This document shows, piece after piece, positions 1 to 8,093 of a stretch of DNA of 13,940 nt. The notes under the pieces are model-generated. The model saw only the letters and a list, made by a program, of their open reading frames with translations. It made no database searches and was not told the DNA's origin. Each line of letters opens with the position of its first letter. Within the stretch, counting starts at the first letter, position 1. A program made the position numbers and the translations under genes. Source of the stretch: Phlegmacium glaucopus (lineage: Eukaryota; Basidiomycota; Agaricomycetes; Agaricales; Cortinariaceae); NCBI GenBank assembly GCA_015039465.1, contig MU130357.1:505502-519441 (forward strand), written 5' to 3'.

Positions 1-19
1 GTTAAATAAATAAATGAAT

Positions 20-270
20 AATTCGTAGTGATAACGATACTAGTAACAGTAACTGGAAAGGACGAAGAGAGAAAAAACGAAATAAACAAACAACGAACTA
101 TTGTAAAGAACATACTATTTTTTCGTAATGTACATACTTGGTCAACTTTAAACCTCCTCAGTAAGTGAACTCTTATCTGAGTTTAGGTGGGTTGGTACGT
201 AACTCAACGAGTGTACGAACTCATAACTTACGTACAAACAGTATTCACCAAGGTAGTCTACGACAACAAC
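20..270 (-). pseudogene. C-terminal exon of KDZ-transposon-associated CxC5/CxC6-type protein (readable only after complementing)
   Basis: Strand is that of the corrected sequence; as written, read bases from 270 down to 20 without complementing. The frame gives DGTTYDKHAFNTQACEQLNA, then a WLGGFESILK stretch, a stop, MTPPNFNWFIHVML, FYHTRNVIK, a basic KAKKREA tract and a final TAA at 22-20. From memory, FNTQACEQLNxW and a GGF..ILxxMTPxNFNWF block are typical of the C-terminal part of basidiomycete proteins with CxC5/CxC6 cysteine clusters that travel with KDZ transposons. The stop is TGA at 166-164, between ILK and MTP where relatives carry arginine, so CGA to TGA decay is likely. A probable intron acceptor lies just before base 270, preceded by a CTGACTAAC-type branch site. 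Their biochemical role is unknown to me. Confidence 0.8.
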
Positions 271-359
271 GAAATATTGGTATATATGTATATCTACATT
301 ACAATCAGTCGTCCATAGTCGATATGTTAAAAGAACTTTAATAATTTGTAGACGATTTT

Positions 360-552
360 GAGGTCAGTTTCAGACCACCTCCTTGAGACTGACCTGTACG
401 GTCAGACCAGTAGAAAACGAAATTTCAATGAACTGGTCTGAAGGTGGTCTGAAGGTGACCTGAAGATCACCTCAAGTAACCTAAAATCACCTTAGGTCAC
501 CTGAAAGTAACCTGATCGTCTCAGGTCACCTATTACACCCCCTCACATTTCA
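360..552 (-). mobile_element. Small non-autonomous element (family of 13501-13889), inside the KDZ-gene intron and complemented in place
   Basis: Read from 552 downwards without complementing, the tip ACTTTACACTCCCCCACATT equals 13501-13520 in all 20 positions. It is followed by degenerate short words such as TCCACTGGA, GTCCAGTGGAAG and GTCTGGTGGAAG, matching the GTCCGGTGGAAG and GTCTGGTGGAAG words at 13601-13640 apart from CG to CA/TG changes. No coding capacity is seen. The inner limit near 360 is where these words fade. It lies between the two KDZ exons, so it probably sits in an intron. Confidence 0.65.
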
Positions 553-1339
553 TGTGTCAAGTCACAAACCTGTGTAAGTTCTGATAGACTTGTGTGGGTG
601 GCATCCAGTCTTTAGAACGTTTACGACCTGACTAGTCAAATGGAGGAGATTTGATTTGTACGTAAACCAAATCGTAACCAAGGTAAGTCTTGGTTTGACG
701 TCGTTGTGATTAGAACATTTTGTGGAACGAGGTCAAGTACGTTCTGGTCTGTATACGTGTTTTATATACGAAATCTTTTGATATCCGAAGCGTTTAAGGT
801 TATATATTTTGATTTGACGATTGAGTCTTACACGACCTTTGTGTAATAAATACATAAGTTTCTTCTCTTTATACTTTGAATGTGTCTTCTAATGACTATT
901 ACAGTAAAAATTTTAACTATTCCAGCGGTAACCTACCCCTTACGACTGACCACTTGGTTAATAAACTACACTTTACAAATAAGTATAAGTATCAACTTAT
1001 ATTCAGGTTACGGAAGACCTTTGGAACAACCCAACTCATAGGGGAGACATGTACGGTCTTCCTTAAGAGGTCTGTCTACTCCTAACGATAGGTAATTATC
1101 ATTCTTTATTTTTATTTTACATTTCGTTCCATATTCGGTTTGGACGTTTTCGTACGTTACACTCGGGGACATACTCTAAACTCACTTGGTTCTTTTTTAC
1201 TCTTTTTTTTAATATATGGAATATCATTTGTAGATGTATACCGTTCTCTGAAGAACGGAAAGGTTACTTCAAACAAAAGTCATCCACCTATTTTCACATT
1301 TTTTTATTTCACCGGATGTTGGATAAGTCTAATTTTACA

Positions 1340-1610
1340 ATCGTTAACTTTAACTTCCAGTCTTGTAGGTGTCTTTGAGTGTGTGACCTACCTTAAAGTG
1401 TCGTCGTACAGTCGTTAACTTTAACTCCAGTCTTGTAGGTGTCGTTGAGTGTCGGACCTACCTTAAAGTGTCGTCGTACAGTCGTTAACTTTAACTCCAG
1501 TCTTGTAGGTGTCGTTGAGTGTCGGACCTACCTTAAAGTGTCGTCGTACAGTCGTTAACTTTAACTCCAGTCTTGTAGGTGTCGTTGAGTGTAGGACCTA
1601 CCTTAAGTCG
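1340..1610. repeat. Tandem repeat, about four copies of a 70 bp unit
   Basis: The block beginning GTCGTTAACT recurs at 1411, 1481 and 1551 as written, a period of exactly 70 bp. A more diverged first copy starts near 1341. The two central copies are almost identical. Read mirrored, the unit has natural composition with CTG and TGA words. The period is not a multiple of three, so coding is unlikely. It lies in the probable intron of the KDZ-associated gene. Confidence 0.9.
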
Positions 1611-1683
1611 TTTAGTAAATGTTATAAAATGAAGTTTTAAGAGTACATCCATACACATGTAACAGAAGCAGAACAAATAAATA

Positions 1684-2080
1684 AACCAAATTTTGAGCAG
1701 ACCCATCTGTAGGAGCTGGTCCAACAAAGAGTGTCTGTTTTGTTGATTCTGATAAATGGTAGCTATCAACTATGGATCTGGTTGTTTGTAACCAGGTGTT
1801 CCATTGGCCTTGAGCAACAATATGCTTAAGTAATTGACAAGCTTTATCAATGCATATATAGTCAGGGTGTGATTCCATTGAAGGATACACCTGGTTTAAA
1901 AATGCCAAGATATTTGAATCAGATTCAGATCTTGCAACAACAACCACCACATGGGGCACAAATAGTTTCAACACAGTAAAAAGTTGCAGAACCAAGGAAA
2001 TGTTTTGACTTTCTGGGATCTGGAGCAGGCTGATCATGGGGCTGATGATCATGGTCACCTTTTGGATTCCATGCCAGATT
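1684..2080 (-). pseudogene. Upstream exon of KDZ-transposon-associated CxC5/CxC6-type protein
   Basis: The minus frame contains ARSESDSNILAFLNQVYPS, HPDYICIDKACQLLKHI, a TTRSIVDSYH motif and PAPTDGSAQNLV. I recognise this order (ARSExDS, DYxxIDKACxxL, TxRxIVDSYH, NPAPxDGSAPNLV) from basidiomycete proteins with CxC5/CxC6 clusters linked to KDZ transposons. Between SYH and PAPTDGSA the reading frame is unlike the family, but the next frame gives INKTDTLCW, close to the expected segment, so two compensating frameshifts are likely. Similarity ends at NLV (base 1684), probably at an intron; the following exon is at 20-270. The exon is broken upstream by an LTR at 2081. Earlier domains, including the cysteine cluster, are not seen. 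Confidence 0.75.
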
Positions 2081-2827
2081 TGTTAGGGCAACTGCAATGC
2101 TGACTTAGTCAAGCTAGCAGGGGATCCAAAGTTAATAATATTTATAATGTAGGGTTTTATGCCAGTTTGCAAGGGGATAGAAGTGTTTTTAAGACTTTTA
2201 GATAGATGATTAGAGTTGGGTAAAGATATGATTTTATTCCATGATCTTCCATTCTAGTCTAAATGTTATTCTTTATATACATATAATAGACAATAGTGCC
2301 ACAAAGGGGCCCATTGCTACCTTACTGAAGTCTGAAATAAGAAAGTAACTGTTACTACAAGGTAACTGTGTGACTGTGTGACTGCACGTCACAAAGGTCA
2401 GCAAAGTCTGGTAAGTTCTGTAGTTTCTGTAGTTCCTCACGTAGCCACTAAGGCTTCCCCACAATAAGTAATAGGTTACATCAACTCACCTAGCAGGGGA
2501 TCCAAAGAGGAAAGGATAAGGATCCCTGCTAGGATGGTGGGGTATTTAAGTACTAATATGGACATAATGGAGATATGTAAATAAATAATAAAGTGGTGTG
2601 ATAAATAAAATAATAAAAATGGTGTCATGTGAAGATAAATAAAATAATAAGATAAGATGAAGTCAAATCGGGATCAGGAGTTGGACTGGGGCTGATTGAG
2701 ATTTGGGAGTTGGACCAGTTGGTCCAGGTCTGGGTCAATTTTGTCGGTGAGGTGGAATGTACCGAGTTGTAGTTGGGAGTAGAATCAGGAGTTGATTTGG
2801 ATTCAGGACTGGGGTAGGGTTCACACA
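2081..2827 (-). mobile_element. Solo LTR of a Ty3/Gypsy-type element, inserted in the KDZ-associated gene
   Basis: It begins TGTTAGGGCAACTGC, as do the LTRs at 12384 and 13890, and shares the CTAGCAGGGGATCCAAAG words, the GGTATTTAAGTACTAATATG block and AT-rich tract. Orientation follows the copy at 12384-12796, whose polypurine tract fixes it on the minus strand. It has about 330 extra bases (about 2146-2480) compared with that copy. The far end is uncertain: the last LTR-like sequence is GGGTTCACACA near 2827, and I found no convincing target duplication next to the CAGATT left flank. No internal retrotransposon sequence is attached. Confidence 0.65.
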
Positions 2828-3026
2828 TATGTTAGCCCACTTTGTCTGTCTCAGATGGAAGCACAAACTGTAAAAATGTACTGTCATAGACCTAGCAGCA
2901 GACTAAGCTGATGCTGGGAATATGTCCGTCATTGACCCATAAGCTGATGCCCCTACACATATGGGGGTAATGGGTGCAGGTGAGCACTAATCAGGTACCC
3001 AAACCAATTATCTACTCAAAAACTAG

Positions 3027-3565
3027 CCAGAAAATGGTTTCTGGCTGGGTGCTCGGGATACCCCAGGACCAGCCAGAAAACACGTTCTGGGCTGGGCACT
3101 TGGGCATTCAGGATATCACCTGAATACCAGCCAGAAACTGTCTTTTCTGGCTGGCATTTGGGATACCACCCAAATACCAACCAGAAAAGATGGTTCTGGC
3201 TGGGCATTTGGGATACAACCCAACAACCAGCCAGAGCACACATTTTCTGGCTGGTGTTTGAGATATTATCCAGAAACCAGCCAAAAAACATGTTCAGGCT
3301 GGGTGTTCAGGATATCACCTGAATACCAGCCAGAAAACACGTTCATTCAGGCTGGGTGTTCAGGATATCACCTGAATACCAGCCAGAAAACACGTTCAGG
3401 CTGGGTGTTCAGGATATCACCTGAATACCAGCCAGAAAAGATGTTTCTGGCTGGGTGTTTGGGATATGACCCCTACAACCGGCCAGAAAATGTGTTTTAT
3501 GGCTGGTGCTCAGGATATTATCTGAAAACCAGCCAGAAAACATGTTCTGGCTGGTGTTCAGGTGA
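3027..3565. repeat. Tandem array of about 11 double-hairpin units, ~50 bp each
   Basis: Units start near 3027, 3070, 3127, 3177, 3226, 3276, 3326, 3378, 3428, 3478 and 3529. Each has an inverted pair CCAGCCAGAA / TTCTGGCTGG around a 4-8 base spacer and a second pair around ATATCA-like loops. The second pair is ATTCAGG/CCTGAAT in some units and ATTTGGG/CCCAAAT in another, both arms changing together. Units at 3276, 3326 and 3378 have TTCAGGCTGG on the right arm and pair less well. Both strands show short open frames here, but these are repeat translations, not genes. Confidence 0.9.
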
Positions 3566-3570
3566 TCTTG

Positions 3571-3931
3571 TGAGATCTAGCCCACTAATAGGTGCTTTAG
3601 TGACCATTTGACACAATTCAAGTGGCTTAATTGGTCGGCCCCAGCTCATGTACATACAGTAAGGCTGACTCTGTCAAATTTTCAATCCAATTAAAAATCT
3701 GGGGCCCAATTGGGAGGTCATTCAAATACTAAAGTTATTATTATTATTATTATTATATTTCCAATTATAGTCCTGTGGGGCGAGGCCCTATGTTGGACTG
3801 CTTCACTACTGTTGCTCTGTTAGTAGTGGTACATGTCTGTGAGGTTCTAACTATGTGAATGGTGGTGGCCTTCTGAGAAGATGCACAATGGTGATTATGA
3901 GTGAGGTATAGTATAATAGTGATGCAGATGT
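3571..3931. other. Intergenic stretch with an ATT microsatellite
   Basis: I see no gene. It contains a short inverted motif (GGTCGGCCCCAG near 3634 and CTGGGGCCCAATTGGG near 3700) and an ATT repeat at 3735-3756 of about seven units. Confidence 0.6.
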
Positions 3932-4192
3932 TTATGCTGTGTCTTTCATCTGATCGTCCTGATCTTGGTTGCCGTGCAAACTGAATGATCCATGCAAGTC
4001 TTCAAAACCTTTTGTGGCTTTGATATATCTGAACACTGCTGGTATGAACTTCTTTTCCCCCAAGATACTGATGTTGAGTTCCCTTCCCCTTTTGAGCTCC
4101 TGCTTGAGTTTGTTCCTCTGTCCTTCAAACTTTGTACAGCAGGTAGGTAAGCTACAATGTAGTGTGTAACATGGGCTAGCAAGCACATACAT
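3932..4192 (-). CDS. Coding-looking fragment of an unrecognised protein
   Basis: The minus frame ends with a charged stretch containing KFEGQRNKLKQELKRGRELN, then ISILGEKKFIPAVFRYIKAT, a GFEDLHG motif and a DQDDQMKD acidic tail before the stop. Its balanced amphipathic composition looks more like real protein than the overlapping frames. The first twenty residues (cysteine-rich, no charge pattern) look non-coding, so the true exon may begin near 4132 after an intron or may be a truncated 3' exon. I do not recognise the family. With transposon remnants on either side it may be transposon cargo or a gene relic. Confidence 0.35.
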   Translation of the reverse strand: MYVLASPCYTLHCSLPTCCTKFEGQRNKLKQELKRGRELNISILGEKKFIPAVFRYIKATKGFEDLHGSFSLHGNQDQDDQMKDTA

Positions 4193-4534
4193 TGTATTGA
4201 CAATTACTGTTGCAGCGCACCCACTAGCAGATAGCGGCCCTTGTATGGCATATCAGATATACACTGTATCAAGTATATCGATGCCAGCGGCCTTGCTGGA
4301 GTACATATGGGCTCTCTATGGGTTACACTTGTACCCTGGCTCTCCCCGCTGCAGACTATCCCGGGCACAGGCAGGCATTTATTATTTAGTGTATATACTG
4401 GGATGATTGTTGTCCCGACATGTCTGGGTTGTTATTCCTTGGACTTTCCCAGCCTCCAGTAAAGAAATGGCATGCCCCGGGATGTAAATTTCATGCTGGC
4501 TTGCCTGGAGCAATGACTCATCTCCTATGCCCCT
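4193..4534. other. Stretch without recognisable gene
   Basis: GC is slightly higher than in the flanks and short open frames exist on the plus strand, but none has a recognisable motif or family pattern. Decayed coding sequence is possible. Confidence 0.4.
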
Positions 4535-4990
4535 GCCAGGGCCAATGTCCCATTGGGTAATGTATCTATCACTTGCTGGTTAGCCTACTATTTTGTGTAG
4601 TAGCCTTTCCCCCATTGTCAAGTCACAAAAATAGCATGACATGGCATGCTGCTGGGTGGGCCAGGGCTGTCATTCATCCCAAGTGTCCCACCGGGTTACT
4701 GTACCATTGGGCAATGTATCTATCAGCTACTGATTACCTTACAATTTTGTCTAAAGTGCCTCTGTACAGGGTTCATTGTCCCAGTTACACATCAAGAAAT
4801 TGCGGCAGGATTTACATTCCCCGCCATCCAGCCAGGGAGAATGACAGGTCCCCAGGTCCCACCAGGCTCAATTTCCTGATGAGCAATGTAGAGGTCAGAT
4901 CCTTAGTAGTCAATGATTTTGTCTGAAGTGAATGGCTACATGATTTTTCATTCGTTATCTTGCCATTTTCAAGTCAAAAACATAGCATGA
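4535..4990. repeat. Three diverged copies of a ~160-190 bp block
   Basis: Copy one (about 4535-4645) and copy two (about 4692-4800) share CCATTGGG(T/C)AATGTATCTATCA. Copies two and three (about 4880-4990) share ATTTTGTCT(A/G)AAGTG. Copies one and three share TCAAGTCA followed by an A-rich run and ATAGCATGA. The chain of pairwise matches supports an old tandem triplication. The short plus-strand open frames across it look like chance. Confidence 0.5.
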
Positions 4991-5087
4991 TGCAGGATTC
5001 AGAGTAACCCCTGCTCAAGCCATGCACTGTAATCAAGAGTTAGAAACATGTTGATTCTTTGCAAGGTAAACTATGTACATTGTGGTG

Positions 5088-5525
5088 TTAGAATATATAT
5101 GGCAAATATACAAAAAAAGTCAGCCACAGAAGATAAAACATTGCTCCCAACATAACAGGTGGCTGTGGTCTTAAACTGCACCTGCTATATTTGGGTTTCT
5201 TGACCCCGCCTGCTTTGTTGTGGTCATCAGGTGCCCCCGAGTGATTCACAGGGGGCATTGGGTCCCTCGACCTGGTGCCTGATCGCTGCCGCGGGGGACT
5301 GACAATGGGGACAGCAAGTGTCATCATCCCAACAGGCAAGGGTGTCCTACCATATGCACATATATATCCATCAGGACAGTGGGAAAGGCATAAGGGGTCT
5401 GAAATGTAGCCCTGGGGATGGCAGTGTGCTCCGCCCAATGATACTGTCACTGCCTGTGGGAAAGTGGTCACATGATTGAATGTGCATTGACCTAGCAGAA
5501 GATAGATACTCCGATGTGCATACAT
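5088..5525 (-). other. Open reading frame of uncertain reality
   Basis: A minus-strand frame of 145 codons has a Pro/Cys-rich middle (CHPQGYISDPLCLSHCPDGY, then SPPRQRSGTRSRDP) and a hydrophobic C-terminal end that could be translated intron or non-coding sequence. I find no family signature. The region is more GC-rich than its surroundings, which may explain the open frame. It could be a decayed exon; I would not annotate a protein from this alone. Confidence 0.15.
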
Positions 5526-5633
5526 AACACAACTACAATGTCTACTTCAATGGATGCCCTTCCCGGCCCATATCAGGCTAATCCCAAGTATATCCAGGAA
5601 GTTATACTTTACTGCGCTTCTCGGTTCCATGTA

Positions 5634-5957
5634 GTGTTACTGATGGCTCGAGCTGCTTTTTTTCTATCTTGCTAAATAAATTTTGTAAAATCACCAAAAT
5701 ATTTGAGTAGCTAGATCACCTCAGGATCCGGGGGGTCTTTTGCCAACATTAAGCGATAGGAGCCAAATTTCCCACGCTATTTGATTGGTTCTAAAGTGGC
5801 AACCGATCAAATAGCGTGGGAAATTTGGCTCCTATCGCTTAATGTTGGCAAAAGACCCCCTGGCTCCTGAGGTGATCTAGCTACTCAAATATTTTGGTGA
5901 TTTTACAAAATTTATTTAGCAAGATTAAAAAAAAGCAGCTCGAGCCATCAGCAACAC
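5634..5957. mobile_element. Foldback MITE with 157 bp arms
   Basis: The left arm is 5634-5790, the loop the ten bases 5791-5800 (CTAAAGTGGC), and the right arm 5801-5957. I count about six mismatches and no gap between the arms. Tips read GTGTT(A/G)CTGATGGCTCGAG inward from each end. A TA dinucleotide flanks both sides (5632-5633 and 5958-5959), the duplication expected for Tc1/mariner-like or related cut-and-paste transposases. There is no coding capacity, so it would depend on a transposase elsewhere. The near-identity of the arms suggests recent origin or arm-to-arm conversion. Confidence 0.92.
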
Positions 5958-6164
5958 TAAGTTCCATGCGATCACAATTGCTACTGATAAGATGGATGAG
6001 ACGATGAGAATTTCCGCACAAAAATTGTTTGATAACAGAACTGGTGAGTTTCAACATAAATATGTATATTACTTCTAAGGCATATTCAGTTATTTGTGCT
6101 ATCCTACGTTGGCATGGCGGCTGCCATTGGTCAACCAATCAATATTCCCATCATTATCTGAGCA

Positions 6165-6884
6165 ATGGCATGCAATTTTTACCAGAACGGTCCCAAATCA
6201 ATAACAATTTTATTTGATTGCAAATTCCATCTTGCACTTGATGCTGGGAGTGATCCAGATGATCTGATGGCCAGAGTTGCATCATACCATCTGCAATGGT
6301 GGGCTTCAGAAACCACCATTCAGGAGATGGATGTTTTGAGTGTGGATTTGAAAGATGAGTGGTTGAAGTATCACCAGGATATTACAGGGATAAAGGGGCT
6401 AATGCCTGAAAGACTTGACAAGACAAAATATACATGGTCGTGGGACCTGAACATAGACCCCTGCAGGCTGAAACTACAATATCCGAGATGCAAATTGTAT
6501 TGTGGAGTGGCTCTTGGAGTATTGGACAATCTCCAGGATATGCAGCATTTCTTCCATGGTATGGAGGTAACATTTGAAGGGCGTGCGGATGCCACAGCCC
6601 AAAGGGCCGCCGGCTTCCAACAATTATATGAAGCAGCTGTCATAAAGGAATTGCAGGGGGAATCTATGAAAGGATCAGATGAGGCAGGACTGGAGCCAGG
6701 GGTATCAGGAGATCTCAACAAGGGGACCACCTCAGAGCCAACAGCTGTGGCGGGAGGTTGGGTGAAAGAGAAAGTAATGCAGAAGCAGAAGTGGCCAGCA
6801 AGACGGTGGGCAAACAAAATTCAAGCTGAGGCCAAAGAGAAGTTGGTTGAATTGCAAAATGTCCTGGCACTCCTATGGAGATAG
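6165..6884 (+). CDS. Unrecognised protein, N-terminal part up to an in-frame TAG
   Basis: The frame opens at ATG 6165, after a TGA at 6159, and runs 239 codons to TAG. Motifs include DAGSDPDDLMARVASYHLQW, VDLKDEWLKYHQDI, a LMPERLDKTKYTWSWDL segment with LQYPRCKLYC, and a Lys/Arg-rich end (VKEKVMQKQKWPARRW) that could bind nucleic acid or be a nuclear signal. Aromatic and acidic residues are spaced as in a folded domain. The same frame continues past the TAG (GTNLSREDVLKIF) into the frame starting at 6912, so both parts are probably one protein of about 642 residues with one nonsense change, perhaps CAG to TAG, or a small intron. I do not recognise the family. No membrane segment or clear signal peptide is visible. 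Confidence 0.55.
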   Translation: MACNFYQNGPKSITILFDCKFHLALDAGSDPDDLMARVASYHLQWWASETTIQEMDVLSVDLKDEWLKYHQDITGIKGLMPERLDKTKYTWSWDLNIDPCRLKLQYPRCKLYCGVALGVLDNLQDMQHFFHGMEVTFEGRADATAQRAAGFQQLYEAAVIKELQGESMKGSDEAGLEPGVSGDLNKGTTSEPTAVAGGWVKEKVMQKQKWPARRWANKIQAEAKEKLVELQNVLALLWR

Positions 6885-6911
6885 GGTACCAATCTATCAA
6901 GAGAGGATGTC

Positions 6912-8093
6912 TTGAAGATATTCCTACCCACAGATGGGAAATTGGTACACTCCAGATACATGGACTCCCTCCTGGAAGGCTCTTGTTATGATCCTTCCAT
7001 TGTTGTATTATCCCCTCCTGGCGGGACCCACAAATATTCCGACATCGGAGAAGATATATCTCTTGTTCCAGAACTCACTCCAAGGAGCCACCCAATCCAC
7101 TTTGCGTACCCTCCCCTTCGTCATGACTACAGGGACCCATCTGAGTCAATGAGATATCCCACAGCGCAACAAAGCACCACCCACCTTGGCAGGTCAACAT
7201 ATATGACCATGCCTGTAATGTTCCATGGGGGATCTGAGAGTAGGGAGGGTACCCAGAGTACTCCCCTCTCTGCTTGGGACATCAGCCAAACTGCTGCCGC
7301 CCATCCGCCATCTGATGATGAGGGTGCTGCTGCAGCAGCGACATACTCATCCTTGCTAGACAGCTCCCTTGCCTCTCCTGCACTCGACGTCACCCCCCAC
7401 ACTGCCACAGAAGGAACCTATTTCCCCACATCACCAGCTAACAATGATATTACATTGGCAGCTGGGACATACAGTTCCAACTTGGAGGATGTTTTAGCCC
7501 AGACACGCACATGCAGTTCTGATGGGAACACTCTCACATACTCTGATGACATTTCAGCAGCTGCTGGGGTATACACTGACTCTGATGACCTTGCAGCAGC
7601 TGCCGGGATATACTCTGACTCTAATGATATTGTAGGAGCTGCCAGGGCATACAGCTCTGACTCTGATGATCTTGCCACAGCTGCTGCTACCTACGGGTCC
7701 GAAGAGGATTCTGCTTATGAAGACCATGTCTCTGTCAACGATGATGCAGCATGTGCAGCGGCTGCCTTCTCAGATGATGATGAAAGTGATGATTCCATCG
7801 CACCGCCTTTCAATTCTGCAGCCTGTGTGGCTGAAGCATTTTCCAACTCCGAGGTTAGTTCAGAAGGATCAAATGACTGTGACAGTCCGCTGGGTGGCTT
7901 ATCAACTGACACAGATTCAAGAGCAGCAGGTGGATTGGCAGGACAGATGTTGGCTTCCTTACTAGGTAGTGGGTTACAAATTGAACAAGATCCAGATCCC
8001 CTGACAGCATTGCTACTGGTGGGACACACCCAGTTTGCCAGTCCTTATGCTCTGTCTTCCTTTGGACCAATTCCAACGAGCTGGCTTGAATGA
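6912..8093 (+). CDS. Unrecognised protein, C-terminal part with acidic Ala/Ser/Asp repeats
   Basis: Same frame as 6165-6884, 28 bases after its stop; the frame is open through the gap, so the ATG at 6912 may not be a genuine start. The first ~110 residues (FLPTDGKLVHSRYMDSLLEG, then SCYDPSIVVLSPPGG) look ordered. From about residue 130 to 315 the sequence is low complexity with recurring D-I/L-x-x-A-A-x-x-Y/F-S-x-S-D units, 13-14 residues apart where clearest. The last ~70 residues include GGLAGQMLASLLGSGLQIE and end WLE. The many S-D-S-D-D runs would suit casein kinase 2, an inference only. Neighbours are a foldback element upstream and a transposase remnant on the opposite strand downstream, so it may be transposon cargo or a host gene island. 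Function unknown. Confidence 0.55.
   Translation: MKIFLPTDGKLVHSRYMDSLLEGSCYDPSIVVLSPPGGTHKYSDIGEDISLVPELTPRSHPIHFAYPPLRHDYRDPSESMRYPTAQQSTTHLGRSTYMTMPVMFHGGSESREGTQSTPLSAWDISQTAAAHPPSDDEGAAAAATYSSLLDSSLASPALDVTPHTATEGTYFPTSPANNDITLAAGTYSSNLEDVLAQTRTCSSDGNTLTYSDDISAAAGVYTDSDDLAAAAGIYSDSNDIVGAARAYSSDSDDLATAAATYGSEEDSAYEDHVSVNDDAACAAAAFSDDDESDDSIAPPFNSAACVAEAFSNSEVSSEGSNDCDSPLGGLSTDTDSRAAGGLAGQMLASLLGSGLQIEQDPDPLTALLLVGHTQFASPYALSSFGPIPTSWLE
7310..7850 (+). repeat. Degenerate 13-14 codon repeats in the acidic domain
   Basis: Four clear consecutive units are DISAAAGVYTDSD, DLAAAAGIYSDSN, DIVGAARAYSSDSD and DLATAAATYGSEED (7548-7715). More diverged units precede them (EGAAAAATYSS, DITLAAGTYSS) and follow them (DAACAAAAFSDDD, SAACVAEAFSNSE). 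Synonymous and non-synonymous differences between units show that the expansion is not recent. Confidence 0.8.

Larger units (their letters stand above)
1..1612. other. Segment written as the in-place complement of the true strand (artefact)
   Basis: Every base here appears swapped for its complement without reversal. Hand count gives about 62 CpG and only about 3 GpC, while flanking DNA is CpG-poor and GpC-rich. GT and AC are likewise favoured over TG and CA. Read right to left as written, bases 270-20 give a KDZ-associated protein C-terminus that continues the minus-strand exon at 1684-2080, and bases 552-533 match 13501-13520 exactly over 20 bases. Complementing the letters in place restores one continuous gene, so this explanation fits better than a mirrored block. 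The right limit lies between about 1609 (last base of the repeat that only makes sense mirrored) and 1667 (first GpC of normal sequence). The left limit is outside the window. Confidence 0.93.

Noticed and set aside
876..1418. Two plus-strand open frames of 69 and 92 codons
   Set aside because: They lie in the block whose letters are complemented in place; neither strand as written is real sequence, so these translations have no meaning.
3027..3565. CRISPR-like array
   Set aside because: Units are continuous tandem repeats without unique spacers, and the sequence is eukaryotic.
3016..3611. Open frames on both strands with repeated Gln/Trp/Tyr-rich motifs
   Set aside because: They are translations of the hairpin tandem array; both strands are open because the unit length and its palindromes avoid stops.
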